In this document: piece after piece, positions 1 to 6,990 of the stretch
Layout: the number at the start of each line of letters is the position of its first letter
Numbering within the stretch: position 1 is the stretch's first letter
Origin: Patescibacteria group bacterium
Lineage (GTDB): Bacteria; Patescibacteriota; Patescibacteriia; UBA1558; GWA2-36-10
Direction: 5' to 3'
DNA length: 44,879 nt
Assembly: GCA_028718865.1 (NCBI GenBank)
Contig: JAQUKX010000007.1
Span: 1-44,879, forward strand
Notes under the pieces: model-generated
Told to the model about the DNA's origin: nothing
The model's input: only the letters and a program-made list of their open reading frames with translations
Database searches by the model: none
Translations under genes and position numbers: made by a program

Positions 1-316
1 CACCGATAAAAGCCACTTTTTCCTGAGGCAGACAAACATCACCGCTCTCTGACAAAATACTAAGCGCAATAGGCAGATCATAAGCTCCGCCTTCTTTTCT
101 GATTTGAGCCGGCGCCAAATTGACCACTACTTTTTGACGGGGAAAACGAAAACCGCTATTTTCAATAGCGGCCCAAACCCTTTCTTTGGCTTCTTGAACA
201 GCAACGTCCGGTAAACCGACAATAATTATTTTAGGTAAATGACGGGAAAGATTACTTTCTACTTCCACCAATATTCCTTTTAAGCCCCAAGGGGCAACAC
301 TATAAATTTTGGCCAT
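1..316 (-). CDS. comM: ComM/YifB-family Mg-chelatase-like ATPase, N-terminal part
   Basis: The first 105 codons of a gene that runs off the left edge. The protein opens MAKIYSVAPWGLKGILVEVE and continues with a PKIIIVGLPDVAVQEAKERV segment and NLAPAQIRKEGGAYDLPIAL, which is the conserved ChlI-like N-terminal domain of the YifB/ComM family. Members are AAA+ proteins; ComM is known as a helicase that helps branch migration during natural transformation, so a link to DNA uptake through the type IV pilus genes in this window is plausible but inferred. The ATPase core lies outside the window. The ATG directly follows a seven-T run on the coding strand and has no Shine-Dalgarno sequence. That run is the tail of an intrinsic-terminator hairpin, so expression probably depends on readthrough (see the leader entry). 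Confidence 0.85.
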   Translation of the reverse strand, partial: MAKIYSVAPWGLKGILVEVESNLSRHLPKIIIVGLPDVAVQEAKERVWAAIENSGFRFPRQKVVVNLAPAQIRKEGGAYDLPIALSILSESGDVCLPQEKVAFIG

Positions 317-353
317 AAAAAAACGCTTTTCTTTTCAAACGCTAAGAAAAGCG
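317..353 (-). terminator. Intrinsic terminator directly before the comM start codon
   Basis: On the minus strand CGCTTTTCTT (344-353) pairs perfectly with AAGAAAAGCG (324-333), a 10-bp stem with a 10-base loop, followed by seven T (317-323) and then immediately the ATG of the ComM-like gene. Its 5' arm is also the 3' arm of an alternative long stem with 445-459, so the two structures exclude each other. Confidence 0.8.
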
Positions 354-459
354 ATCTAGCCTTATCTTTTCTCAAGGCCCCACGCCCCAGAGAAAAAATA
401 AAAACTAACCGTGCCTAACCGTCAATCGCTGACGGCGCTCTCTTATCGCTTTTCTTAGC
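317..459 (-). promoter_or_regulatory. Leader RNA with alternative terminator/antiterminator folds upstream of comM
   Basis: A transcript starting near 459 (7 bases past the -10 box) would begin with GCTAAGAAAAGCGAT (445-459), exactly complementary to ATCGCTTTTCTTAGC (341-355). This 15-bp closing stem encloses about 90 nt with further helices: CCGTCA/TGACGG (420-436), AGAGA/TCTCT, and GCCTT/AAGGC. Forming the closing stem uses up the 5' arm of the terminator at 324-353, so the layout is that of a transcription attenuator or riboswitch in which a stable folded domain keeps the gene on. No start codon for a leader peptide is seen, and I do not recognise the fold as a known riboswitch class. It could instead be a short standalone sRNA ending at the terminator. 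Confidence 0.65.
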
Positions 460-465
460 TTTTCT

Positions 466-494
466 ATATTATTCCTCTGGCCAAAAATTGTCAA
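466..494 (-). promoter_or_regulatory. Sigma70-type promoter for the comM leader
   Basis: On the minus strand TTGACA (489-494) and TAATAT (466-471) are separated by exactly 17 bases. The -35 box overlaps the stop codon of lspA. The predicted start is near 459, the first base of the 15-bp leader stem. Confidence 0.75.
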
Positions 495-991
495 GCTTTT
501 TTATCACTATCAAAATTATCCTCCTCTTTATCCTTGTCTGCGGGACCACTGGCCAAATCGCCTGCCGGGCGATAAAACCAAAGATACCAGATTATCCAAA
601 CCACTGCTACAGAAATATATAAATCCGCCAGATTAAATACTGAGGCGAAGGGCAATTTGAGATTGATAAAATCAATCACGCCGCCATAACGCCAGCGATC
701 AAGCAAATTGCTCAAGGCACCTATAATAATCAATCCCCAGGGCCAAATCAAGTAGCTTTTGGCTTGCTGGCTTTTGCGCCACTGCCAAAGCAAAAAAAAT
801 AAAATCAAAAAAATCAAAGGATAAAGCAAAAAATAATCCAAAGGCAGAGAAAAGGCAATATTTTTATTCAAAACCAAAGAAAAAAAGCCCTGCGTCTTTT
901 CACTGATATCAGCCGGACTCAAAAAAATCAAAGTTTTGGTCGTTCTGTCCAGTAAAAAAAGCAGAGCAATGACAAAAAAATATCTAAACAT
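491..991 (-). CDS. lspA: Lipoprotein signal peptidase (signal peptidase II)
   Basis: A 166-residue inner-membrane aspartyl protease that removes signal peptides from lipidated prolipoproteins. Four hydrophobic segments fit the family, and both catalytic aspartates are visible in their usual settings, GALSNLLDRWRYGGVIDF and FNLADLYIS. The C-terminus is a short charged tail. I chose the ATG at 991: it lies 2 bases after the stop codon of the upstream zinc-finger gene, which suggests translational coupling. A more upstream ATG at 1024 would overlap that gene by 31 bases and adds no conserved sequence. A lipoprotein with a clear lipobox lies at 7887-8804. The length is normal for LspA. Confidence 0.93.
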   Translation of the reverse strand: MFRYFFVIALLFLLDRTTKTLIFLSPADISEKTQGFFSLVLNKNIAFSLPLDYFLLYPLIFLILFFLLWQWRKSQQAKSYLIWPWGLIIIGALSNLLDRWRYGGVIDFINLKLPFASVFNLADLYISVAVVWIIWYLWFYRPAGDLASGPADKDKEEDNFDSDKKA

Positions 992-993
992 TT

Positions 994-1356
994 CTAAAGA
1001 GACTTTTTCTTGCAATCCATGCAAGAAGTGGCTGAAGGAAAAGCCTTTAACCTGTCAGGATTAATTACTGAATTGCATTTTTCGCAAATACCGTAATTAC
1101 CTTCTTCTATTTTTTTCAAAGCTTTATTGACATTATACAAAGACACTTCCAGAGTCTTTTCCAAAGACAAGTTTTTTTCAAAAATCGCCACCTCGGCCGC
1201 GTTTTCATCATCTTTGTCGCCCAAATCAACAAACTTGGCGCTATAATCATTATCGGCCACTTGCACCGTGCCTTCAGTCAATTCCTTGAGCAGCTCTTCT
1301 TTTCTTTTGAGCAGCTCTTCTTTTCTTTCTGCCAAAAATTTACTATCCAGTTTCAT
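994..1356 (-). CDS. DksA/TraR-family C4 zinc-finger protein
   Basis: A 120-residue protein with a charged, helical N-terminal half (heptad-like EELLKRKEELLKELTEG) and a C-terminal four-cysteine zinc finger, CEKCN...SCMDCKK, spaced C-x2-C-x17-C-x2-C. This is the DksA/TraR architecture; DksA itself binds the secondary channel of RNA polymerase and works with ppGpp. The length suits the short RNA-polymerase-binding or YteA-like group, so the exact role is open. It is followed 2 bases later by lspA, forming a two-gene unit. A promoter at 1386-1414 (TTGATT, 17 bases, TAAAAT) lies just upstream. Confidence 0.85.
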   Translation of the reverse strand: MKLDSKFLAERKEELLKRKEELLKELTEGTVQVADNDYSAKFVDLGDKDDENAAEVAIFEKNLSLEKTLEVSLYNVNKALKKIEEGNYGICEKCNSVINPDRLKAFPSATSCMDCKKKSL

Positions 1357-1385
1357 CTCTTTTTTTTAGCCTATTTAACCTTTGT

Positions 1386-1414
1386 ATTTTAGCAAAAAAC
1401 CCCCTAAAAATCAA
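1386..1414 (-). promoter_or_regulatory. Promoter for the DksA-like gene and lspA
   Basis: Minus-strand TTGATT (1409-1414), a 17-base spacer and TAAAAT (1386-1391), 30 bases before the ATG at 1356. Confidence 0.6.
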
Positions 1415-1418
1415 GCTG

Positions 1419-1848
1419 TTGGCAAAAAATTTGCCAAATGGAAAAGGCGCACGTCCGTGGCCCGTTCTTTTGAATTCTAGGCTGGAGTGGTGCGCCTTCG
1501 GCGCCTTTGTGAAAAGATTAGATCAACTTTTTAGTTGAAATTGGCTATACTAATACTATTTTCATAAAGGCGTTGTTACGCCCATCTTGACTCAGGGCTA
1601 CTGTCTACTCCACCATTTTATGGTGTATATCTCTTCTGACGCTGCGAAGCTGCCCGCTAAATCAGCTTAACGGCCAATTTCACAGCGTAGAAAGGATAAC
1701 CCTTTTTATATTTTTATTTTTGTTTTTGTTTGTGAAGCAGTCAAGGTGCTTCATTTTTACAAAACAGTGAAGTAGAAAGGATTAACTGCTAAAAATTAAC
1801 AGGCAATCCTTTTGTGGATAATTTATAAAGAGCAAAATACTTATCAAC
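1419..1848 (-). ncRNA. Candidate structured non-coding RNA of unknown family
   Basis: This gene-free stretch sits downstream of a near-consensus minus-strand promoter (1855-1883) and contains no credible reading frame. It holds many perfect or near-perfect stems: 1776-1783/1805-1812, 1733-1739/1747-1753 (TGAAGCA), a 10-bp stem 1639-1648/1679-1688, 1611-1616/1620-1625 (CACCAT), 1569-1573/1578-1582 (GGCGT), 1523-1528/1533-1538 (TCAACT), 1446-1452/1490-1496 (GGCGCAC) and a final 8-bp palindrome 1419-1426/1430-1437 that may act as terminator. The size (about 430 nt) suits a housekeeping RNA, but I do not see the RNase P GAGGAAAGTCC box, the tmRNA ends, or the SRP RNA GGAAGCAGC loop, so no family is assigned. 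It could be several separate elements. Confidence 0.5.
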
Positions 1849-1983
1849 ATGTTTAGTATATCATATATTGAGGTGTCTGTCAATCAGTTTTCTATGCTAA
1901 TATTAAATAAAAAAATGAATTTTAAAATTCATTCTTGACAAATATTAATTAAAATATTCCAAAATATAAACAAGTTATCCACA
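1813..1983. other. Cluster of DnaA-box-like 9-mers in AT-rich DNA
   Basis: Perfect consensus TTATCCACA occurs at 1975-1983 (plus) and 1813-1821 (minus), with TTATCAACA at 1841-1849. The intervening DNA (about 1850-1975) is very AT-rich. This is the sort of arrangement seen at replication origins, but there is no dnaA or dnaN gene in the window and three boxes are few. A DnaA-titrating or regulatory site, or chance in AT-rich sequence, remain possible. Confidence 0.35.
1855..1883 (-). promoter_or_regulatory. Strong promoter of the candidate ncRNA
   Basis: Minus-strand TTGACA (1878-1883), exactly 17 bases, TATACT (1855-1860). Transcription would start near 1848. The only thing downstream before the DksA-like gene's own promoter is the structured stretch to about 1419. 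Confidence 0.7.
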
Positions 1984-1989
1984 ACCTTG

Positions 1990-3312
1990 TTAAAAACAAA
2001 CTCTAACCCCAGAAAAATCACTTTGATAATAGGCAAAAGCCCTAAAATAATCTATATTTTGGCTTAAAAATAAATTTTTTAAAGAATTTCCATCATCAAT
2101 TTTAGCTGTTTTTAGCCAAAAAAAATCACTAATCAACAAGTTCTGGGTTTTTCCACAGGCTAATAAGTTTTCTAAATAGCGCGGATTAATAATCAATTCT
2201 TTGGCAAAATCTTCTTGATTGGTCAAATAATAAAAATCTCCTAGCTCCAAACTGTATATATCGCCAAATTGCCTATAAACTCGGCCTTTGAGTTCATGCT
2301 CGGCAAAAGACTGCTCTTTATCGGCTACTAGTTCGTAATAAGGCGTGCCATCCGGCAAAATTTTGGCTACTTCTTTAACTACCAAAACATTGAGAAAGCG
2401 CAAAATATCAATAACTGCTTCTGACTCCCCGGCCAACAACCAGCCATTATCCTTGGCCAAAAGCGCTTTTGGGGCTGAGACTATATCTGCCAAACCCTGC
2501 CCTGCCAGACTATGATAAGGTAAAGACCCGACAGTTTGTTTGAGTAATTCTGCAAAAAAATCTTTTGTATCAAGCAAATCGGAAAAAGCCAGAGCAAAAT
2601 CAGTGTCAGCAATTGCCCTAAGGCCAGAAAAATCCCTGGTAGCTACTGATCTTGCAGTCCGACCAAAATCTATCTGGCGGCCATCAGGAGAAACAAAAAC
2701 CATGATGGCATCATCGCTTTGCCAAGCGGATAAAATATCAGCCAAAGGGAGCAAAAACTCCGGCCAAGCAAGTATAGAGCCATAAAAACTAAAAAATGGC
2801 TGCTCAGAAGAATTTGGCTGATAAAAATATTTTTGACCAAAAGCAAAATCCTCTGAATCTTGCGGGACAACTAGCAAAATATGCCTACCAACTGACTGCC
2901 AACGGTAACCACTATGCTCTGCCTGCCATTTTTTAAGATAGCTTTTGTCCGGCAAACGGGAAAAATAAAGCAAAAAATTATCTGCTCTCTGGCTATCACC
3001 TGTTTTAAATAAAATGATTTTTTCCAAACGAGAAAAATAAGGCCCCCATTGTTCAAATTGCTCCTGATGCAGATTATCTAAAGACTGCAAGTCAAACCAA
3101 TGGTAAGCTCCTTGAATATCTTGCGCCCAAAAATCAGTATCCAATTCCAAATAAAAAGAAACCCCCTCCGGTAAATAATAACTAAGGGGCAAGGCTTCTT
3201 TTTTGGGATAAAGAAAAAGAGAAAAAGGCAAGGCAAAAACTATGATTGCCGGTACGATAAGCCAAAAATATGCTTTTGGCTTATTTTTTTTTATTGCTAA
3301 TGCTAATCCCAC
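1990..3312 (-). CDS. Membrane-anchored DUF3352-like protein
   Basis: A 440-residue protein with a short basic N-terminus, one transmembrane anchor at about residues 16-35 (YFWLIVPAIIVFALPFSLFL) and a long extracytoplasmic part. The start of that part, LPLSYYLPEGVSFYLELDT, resembles the opening of DUF3352 proteins, in which a predicted exported domain follows a single anchor. No catalytic motif is visible. It lies 14 bases downstream of pnp on the same strand and may be co-transcribed with it, though a link to RNA turnover is not implied. The family assignment is tentative and the function unknown. Confidence 0.55.
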   Translation of the reverse strand: MGLALAIKKNKPKAYFWLIVPAIIVFALPFSLFLYPKKEALPLSYYLPEGVSFYLELDTDFWAQDIQGAYHWFDLQSLDNLHQEQFEQWGPYFSRLEKIILFKTGDSQRADNFLLYFSRLPDKSYLKKWQAEHSGYRWQSVGRHILLVVPQDSEDFAFGQKYFYQPNSSEQPFFSFYGSILAWPEFLLPLADILSAWQSDDAIMVFVSPDGRQIDFGRTARSVATRDFSGLRAIADTDFALAFSDLLDTKDFFAELLKQTVGSLPYHSLAGQGLADIVSAPKALLAKDNGWLLAGESEAVIDILRFLNVLVVKEVAKILPDGTPYYELVADKEQSFAEHELKGRVYRQFGDIYSLELGDFYYLTNQEDFAKELIINPRYLENLLACGKTQNLLISDFFWLKTAKIDDGNSLKNLFLSQNIDYFRAFAYYQSDFSGVRVCF

Positions 3313-3326
3313 TTTTAAACTCTTAT

Positions 3327-5531
3327 TTATCGACGAGAAAATCTCTTGTTAAAAGGCTTGCGAGGCGGTCTTTTTTCTTCTACATAGCCCTCTGGCTTAG
3401 GCAGAAGATCTTTGATGGACAAACTGACGCGGTTTCTTTCCTTGTCTATGTCCACAACTTTGACTTTGACTGTATCACCGATTTTGATGACATCGCTGAT
3501 TTTGTCTATGCGCTTATAAGACACTTGGGAAATATGCACCATGCCGTCTTTGCCGGGCAAGAGCTGGACAATAGCGCCAATTTCATTGCCATTGTTTTTA
3601 TCAGCCACAATACTGACCACTTCTCCTTCATAAATTTCTCCGACTTCCAGCTCCTTGACTATATTTTCAATCCAAGCTTTGGCTTTGAGGGCGCCTTCTT
3701 CCCCTACCGAGGTGATCATCACCAATCCGTCTTTTTCAATATCAATACTGACATTGCAGGCATCAATAATCTCATTGATAATTTTGCCGCCCGTACCGAT
3801 AACCTCCCTGATTTTATCCGGATCAATGCGTAAAGTAGTAATGCGGGGCGCATAAGGCGACAATTCCTGCCTAGGCTCGGCAATGGCTTGGCTCATCACT
3901 TCCAAAATTTTGACTCTAGCTGTTTTGGCTTTGGCCAAAGCTTCTTCAACTATTTTATAGCTTATCCCGCCCAGCTTGATATCCAGCTGAATAGCGGTGA
4001 TGCCCTGGCTAGTACCGGCTACTTTGAAATCCATATGACCGGCATGGTCTTCTATGCCTTGGATATCCGTCAAAATCTGATAATTATCTTTGTTGTCATC
4101 ATCCAAAACCAAGCCAATAGCCACACCGGCCACTGCTGATTTGATAGGCACGCCGGCATCCATCAGAGACAAGCTGGAACCGCAGACCGACGCTTGAGAA
4201 GAAGAGCCATTGGATTCCAATACTTCTGAAACCACCCGAATAGTGTAGGGAAATTGCTCGTCTTCTGGCAAAACCGGCAAAAGAGCTTTTTCTGCCAAAG
4301 CGCCATGGCCGATTTCCCGTCGGCCTGGACCGCGCAGAGGTTTGACCTCTCCCACGCTAAAGCCGGGAAAATTATAATGGTGCATGTATTTTTTGGTGCC
4401 GGATTCTTCCATGGTATCGAGAGTCTGCTCATCGCCAGGCGAGCCCAAAGTCACTACTGACAGCACCTGCGTTTCACCGCGGCTGAACAAAGCACTGCCA
4501 TGAGTACGAGGCAAAAGAGCTACTTCGGCCGCTAGGGCTCTGATTTCATCAAACTGCCGGCCGTCAGGACGCTTGCCGTCTTGAAGAACCAATTTCTTAA
4601 AAGCTTTTACCAAAGCCTCATCGAGCATAGCCAGGCCCATGGCTCGCATGTCTTTGGACACTTCATTGTCTTCTTTGAGGGCTTGGTTTATATTTTCTTC
4701 AATTTGCAAAAGCGCTGCTTTCATTTTGGCTTTATCGGGATTAAAACAATCGGCCAAATCATAAGTTGACAAAAGATCGTTGACCTTTTTGGCTACCAAT
4801 TCACGGTCTGATTGGACTTCCTTATCAACACTTATTTTTTCTTTTGGCCGACTACATTCTTTGACCACGCTTTCTACAAAAGACAAAATCTTTTTGATGT
4901 GCTTGCCGGCAAATTGTATAGCTTCAAACACCTCGCTTTCAATAACTTCTTTGGCGCCCAATTCTATCATTATCACTTCTTCCTGCGAGCCGGCCACAAA
5001 AAGATCCAAATCGCTTTTTTTCTTGGCTTCCACTGTGGGATTGAGGACAAAATTGCCTTCTACCCGGCCGATTTGGACGCCGGCCAAAGGCCCGCCCCAG
5101 TCAATAGGGGAAATGCCCAGAGCAATGGACGCGGCAATCAAGCTAGGAAAATCCGGTTCATTGACGCCGTCATAAGACAAGACTGTTACTACCACCTGAA
5201 CATCATTGCGCTCGCTTTCCTTAAACAAAGGTCGAATGGAACGGTCAATCAAACGAGCTGTAAGCATGGCCTCGTCAGTAGCTCGGCCTTCTCTTTTGAT
5301 AAACCTAGACCCTTTGATTTTTCCGGCGGCATACAGCTTTTCCTCATAATCAACCATCAGCGGAAAATAATCCACTCCGTCGCGCGGGCCGGCGGCCATC
5401 ACCGCCGTAGCCAAAACCACAGTATCACCATAAGTAACTGTGCAGGATCCATGGGCTTGTTTGGCCAATTTGCCGATTTCCACTTTTAACTCGCGGCCGG
5501 CAAACTCCAAACTAAATTTTTTTACAGACAT
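3327..5531 (-). CDS. pnp: Polyribonucleotide nucleotidyltransferase (PNPase)
   Basis: A 734-residue phosphorolytic 3'-5' exoribonuclease that degrades RNA and can add 3' tails. Domain order is standard: first RNase PH domain (residues 1 to about 210, with IKGSRFIKREGRATDEAML), the helical linker, the second catalytic RNase PH domain (about 300-540, with FSRGETQVLSVVTLG and MDFKVAGTSQGITAIQLDIK), a KH domain (about 550-610, VIGTGGKIINEI) and a C-terminal S1 domain (about 620-700, GKDGMVHISQVS). The C-terminus is basic (KPFNKRFSRR). A Shine-Dalgarno AAGGAG precedes the ATG. It follows rpsO, the classic rpsO-pnp order, with a hairpin between them. Confidence 0.97.
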   Translation of the reverse strand: MSVKKFSLEFAGRELKVEIGKLAKQAHGSCTVTYGDTVVLATAVMAAGPRDGVDYFPLMVDYEEKLYAAGKIKGSRFIKREGRATDEAMLTARLIDRSIRPLFKESERNDVQVVVTVLSYDGVNEPDFPSLIAASIALGISPIDWGGPLAGVQIGRVEGNFVLNPTVEAKKKSDLDLFVAGSQEEVIMIELGAKEVIESEVFEAIQFAGKHIKKILSFVESVVKECSRPKEKISVDKEVQSDRELVAKKVNDLLSTYDLADCFNPDKAKMKAALLQIEENINQALKEDNEVSKDMRAMGLAMLDEALVKAFKKLVLQDGKRPDGRQFDEIRALAAEVALLPRTHGSALFSRGETQVLSVVTLGSPGDEQTLDTMEESGTKKYMHHYNFPGFSVGEVKPLRGPGRREIGHGALAEKALLPVLPEDEQFPYTIRVVSEVLESNGSSSQASVCGSSLSLMDAGVPIKSAVAGVAIGLVLDDDNKDNYQILTDIQGIEDHAGHMDFKVAGTSQGITAIQLDIKLGGISYKIVEEALAKAKTARVKILEVMSQAIAEPRQELSPYAPRITTLRIDPDKIREVIGTGGKIINEIIDACNVSIDIEKDGLVMITSVGEEGALKAKAWIENIVKELEVGEIYEGEVVSIVADKNNGNEIGAIVQLLPGKDGMVHISQVSYKRIDKISDVIKIGDTVKVKVVDIDKERNRVSLSIKDLLPKPEGYVEEKRPPRKPFNKRFSRR

Positions 5532-5655
5532 ATTTCAACTCCTTTTTCTGCTTGGAAACTGAGCTGATATGGCAAACCCTAGGATATCAGTTTTAAATAC
5601 CCTAATGCTTACCTACCAGCTAATTTCTTTGCTTATTTAATTATTACACAAATTC

Positions 5656-5686
5656 GGGCTCGCCGAATTAAGATCAGCGAGCCCGA
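5656..5686 (-). terminator. GC-rich hairpin between rpsO and pnp
   Basis: CGGGCTCGC (5656-5664) pairs perfectly with GCGAGCCCG (5678-5686), just after the rpsO stop codon. No strong T-run follows, so it may be an attenuator, RNA-stabilising or processing hairpin rather than a full terminator. AATTCGG/CCGAATT (5652-5658/5664-5670) can form a competing stem. Confidence 0.6.
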
Positions 5687-5702
5687 TAAAATATTATACT
5701 AT

Positions 5703-6050
5703 CTATTCTTCGTTTTCTTGCTCAACTTCTTCTTCAGCTTCTTTTTCCACTACTTCGTCTAGCATGTCTTGGCGATCTTTCTTGCTTATTTTTAATTTGA
5801 GATTCTTAACCAGCTTATCAAATCTTTTTTCATCTTCTCTTTCTAAATAGCGCAAGAGGCGGTGGCGCAAAGACACTTTGGCCAAAAGGCCGCGTCGAGA
5901 GGAAAAATCCTTCTTATGCTCGCGCAAATGCTTGGTCAAATCTTTGATTTCTTCGGTTAAAATAGCGATTTGCACTTCTGGCGAGCCAGTGTCATTTTTG
6001 TGGGTCTTGAATTTTTCCATGACCCGTTGCTTCTTTTTTTTGTCCAACAT
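5703..6050 (-). CDS. rpsO: Ribosomal protein S15 with acidic C-terminal extension
   Basis: A 115-residue small-subunit protein that binds 16S rRNA near the central domain junction. The S15 signature is plain: THKNDTGSPEVQIAILTEEI, LREHKKDFSSRRGLL and RHRLLRYLEREDEKRF. The usual length is about 89 residues; here the conserved part is followed by an unusual acidic tail of about 20 residues rich in Glu (EVVEKEAEEEVEQENEE). The ATG at 6050 is preceded by GAAAGGAAC as ribosome-binding site. It heads an rpsO-pnp unit. The upstream region holds the divergent promoter of the repeat-membrane-protein cassette. Confidence 0.95.
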   Translation of the reverse strand: MLDKKKKQRVMEKFKTHKNDTGSPEVQIAILTEEIKDLTKHLREHKKDFSSRRGLLAKVSLRHRLLRYLEREDEKRFDKLVKNLKLKISKKDRQDMLDEVVEKEAEEEVEQENEE

Positions 6051-6196
6051 AATTGTTCCTTTCCCTGATTTCTAAGCCAAGACTCAAGTTGAACTTGTTT
6101 TTGGTCAGTCTAAGCCGAGAAATAGGTTAATAATTAATAATAGGCTAAAGCTAACATTTTTTTGGTCAAAAGTCAACCTAACCCGACGGGTTGAGT

Positions 6197-6225
6197 TTGA
6201 CAAAAAATCAAAAATATACTAATAT
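6197..6225 (+). promoter_or_regulatory. Consensus promoter of the repeat-membrane-protein gene
   Basis: TTGACA (6197-6202), 17 bases, TAATAT (6220-6225). The palindrome AACCCG-A-CGGGTT ends 5 bases before the -35 box and could bind a regulator. Confidence 0.75.
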
Positions 6226-6241
6226 TTAACGTTAATTCACT

Positions 6242-6262
6242 GCAGGATATGCTATATCCTGC
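6242..6262 (+). promoter_or_regulatory. Perfect palindrome in the 5' leader
   Basis: GCAGGATAT (6242-6250) and ATATCCTGC (6254-6262) form a 9-bp stem with a 3-base loop about 10 bases after the predicted transcription start. It may be an operator or a stabilising 5' hairpin. Confidence 0.55.
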
Positions 6263-6296
6263 TTCTGTTCTGTCCCTTGTCATAGGAGGAGAAGTC

Positions 6297-6923
6297 ATGA
6301 CAAATAAGCAATTCCAACTGATGTGGCGCTGGTCTTTGACCAGTGCTCTCTTGATTGCCCTGCTCTGGGCGATTTACTACCTGATCGTTGGGGCCATGCC
6401 AGAAGTCCCCCGTTCGGGTAGGACTGTCTACCTGCCTTTCACTCTGTCCCGCTGGTGGGACATTTTGATTGGGCCGATCTATTCCATTATCGTCATTACT
6501 TTCTTCTCCTCTAATAGTGTGAGAAGGGATAAGAATCTTATCGGGAGCATCCTTGTGTTCTTCGGCCTGATCGCCGGTCTTCTGATCTTCGGTCTGGCCA
6601 TCGATCTAAGCCTTGTTCTGACCATCGGTCTGACCATCGGTCTGATCGCCGGCCTGATCTTCGGTCTGATCTTCGGCTTGGGATTCAGTTCTGCTTTCAG
6701 TCTGATCTTCAGTCTTGCTTTCAGCCTGGGATTCAGTCTGTTTGTCAGCCTGGGATTCGGTCTGACCGCCGGCCTGATCGCCGGCCTGATCGCCAATCTA
6801 GGGTTCGGCCTTGGATTCGGCCTAGCTTTCAATCTAGTTTATGGTCTAAAGTCCGTTCTGAAATTCATTTTCTCCAAAAAAACCTGGACCAGATACTGGA
6901 ACTGGCTTATGGTCCGCGACTGA
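6297..6923 (+). CDS. Membrane protein built of tetrapeptide GxxxG/SxxxS repeats
   Basis: A 208-residue protein of unknown function. After a short polar start (MTNKQFQLMWRW) there are a first hydrophobic segment (about residues 13-32), a loop, a second (about 53-70), and then from about residue 85 to 190 an almost unbroken period-4 repeat of the form (G/S/N)-L-x-(F/A/I): GLIFGLIFGLGF, SLIFSLAFSLGF, GLTAGLIAGLIA, GLGFGLAF. This places a small residue every fourth position, an extended GxxxG helix-packing pattern through several membrane helices. The DNA shows matching 12-bp units such as GGTCTGATCTTC. The start at 6297 is set by a strong AGGAGG site; an in-frame ATG at 6249 lies within the hairpin leader. 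Codon use and GC content differ from the neighbours, suggesting transfer. Confidence 0.75.
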   Translation: MTNKQFQLMWRWSLTSALLIALLWAIYYLIVGAMPEVPRSGRTVYLPFTLSRWWDILIGPIYSIIVITFFSSNSVRRDKNLIGSILVFFGLIAGLLIFGLAIDLSLVLTIGLTIGLIAGLIFGLIFGLGFSSAFSLIFSLAFSLGFSLFVSLGFGLTAGLIAGLIANLGFGLGFGLAFNLVYGLKSVLKFIFSKKTWTRYWNWLMVRD

Positions 6924-6940
6924 GATCATGCATCCTCCTC

Positions 6941-6990
6941 TACCCGGCCTCTTGGCAAACAAGCCAAATAAGAGGCCGGGTATTTTTATT
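6941..6990 (+). terminator. Strong intrinsic terminator of the cassette gene
   Basis: TACCCGGCCTCTT (6941-6953) pairs perfectly with AAGAGGCCGGGTA (6970-6982), a 13-bp stem, followed by TTTTTATTT. Confidence 0.9.

Noticed and set aside
1440-1850. RNase P RNA, tmRNA or SRP RNA identity for the structured region
   Set aside because: The hallmark conserved boxes of each were looked for on both strands and not seen.
4812-5489. Long plus-strand open frames inside pnp
   Set aside because: They lie opposite a fully conserved PNPase and their sequence is rich in Phe, Ile and His, as expected from antisense of coding DNA.
6479-6832. Arg/Pro-rich open frame on the minus strand opposite the repeat membrane protein
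   Set aside because: It is the mirror of the 12-bp repeats (LIFG read backwards gives RPKIRP-type runs); it has no ribosome site, and the plus-strand gene has promoter, AGGAGG and terminator.
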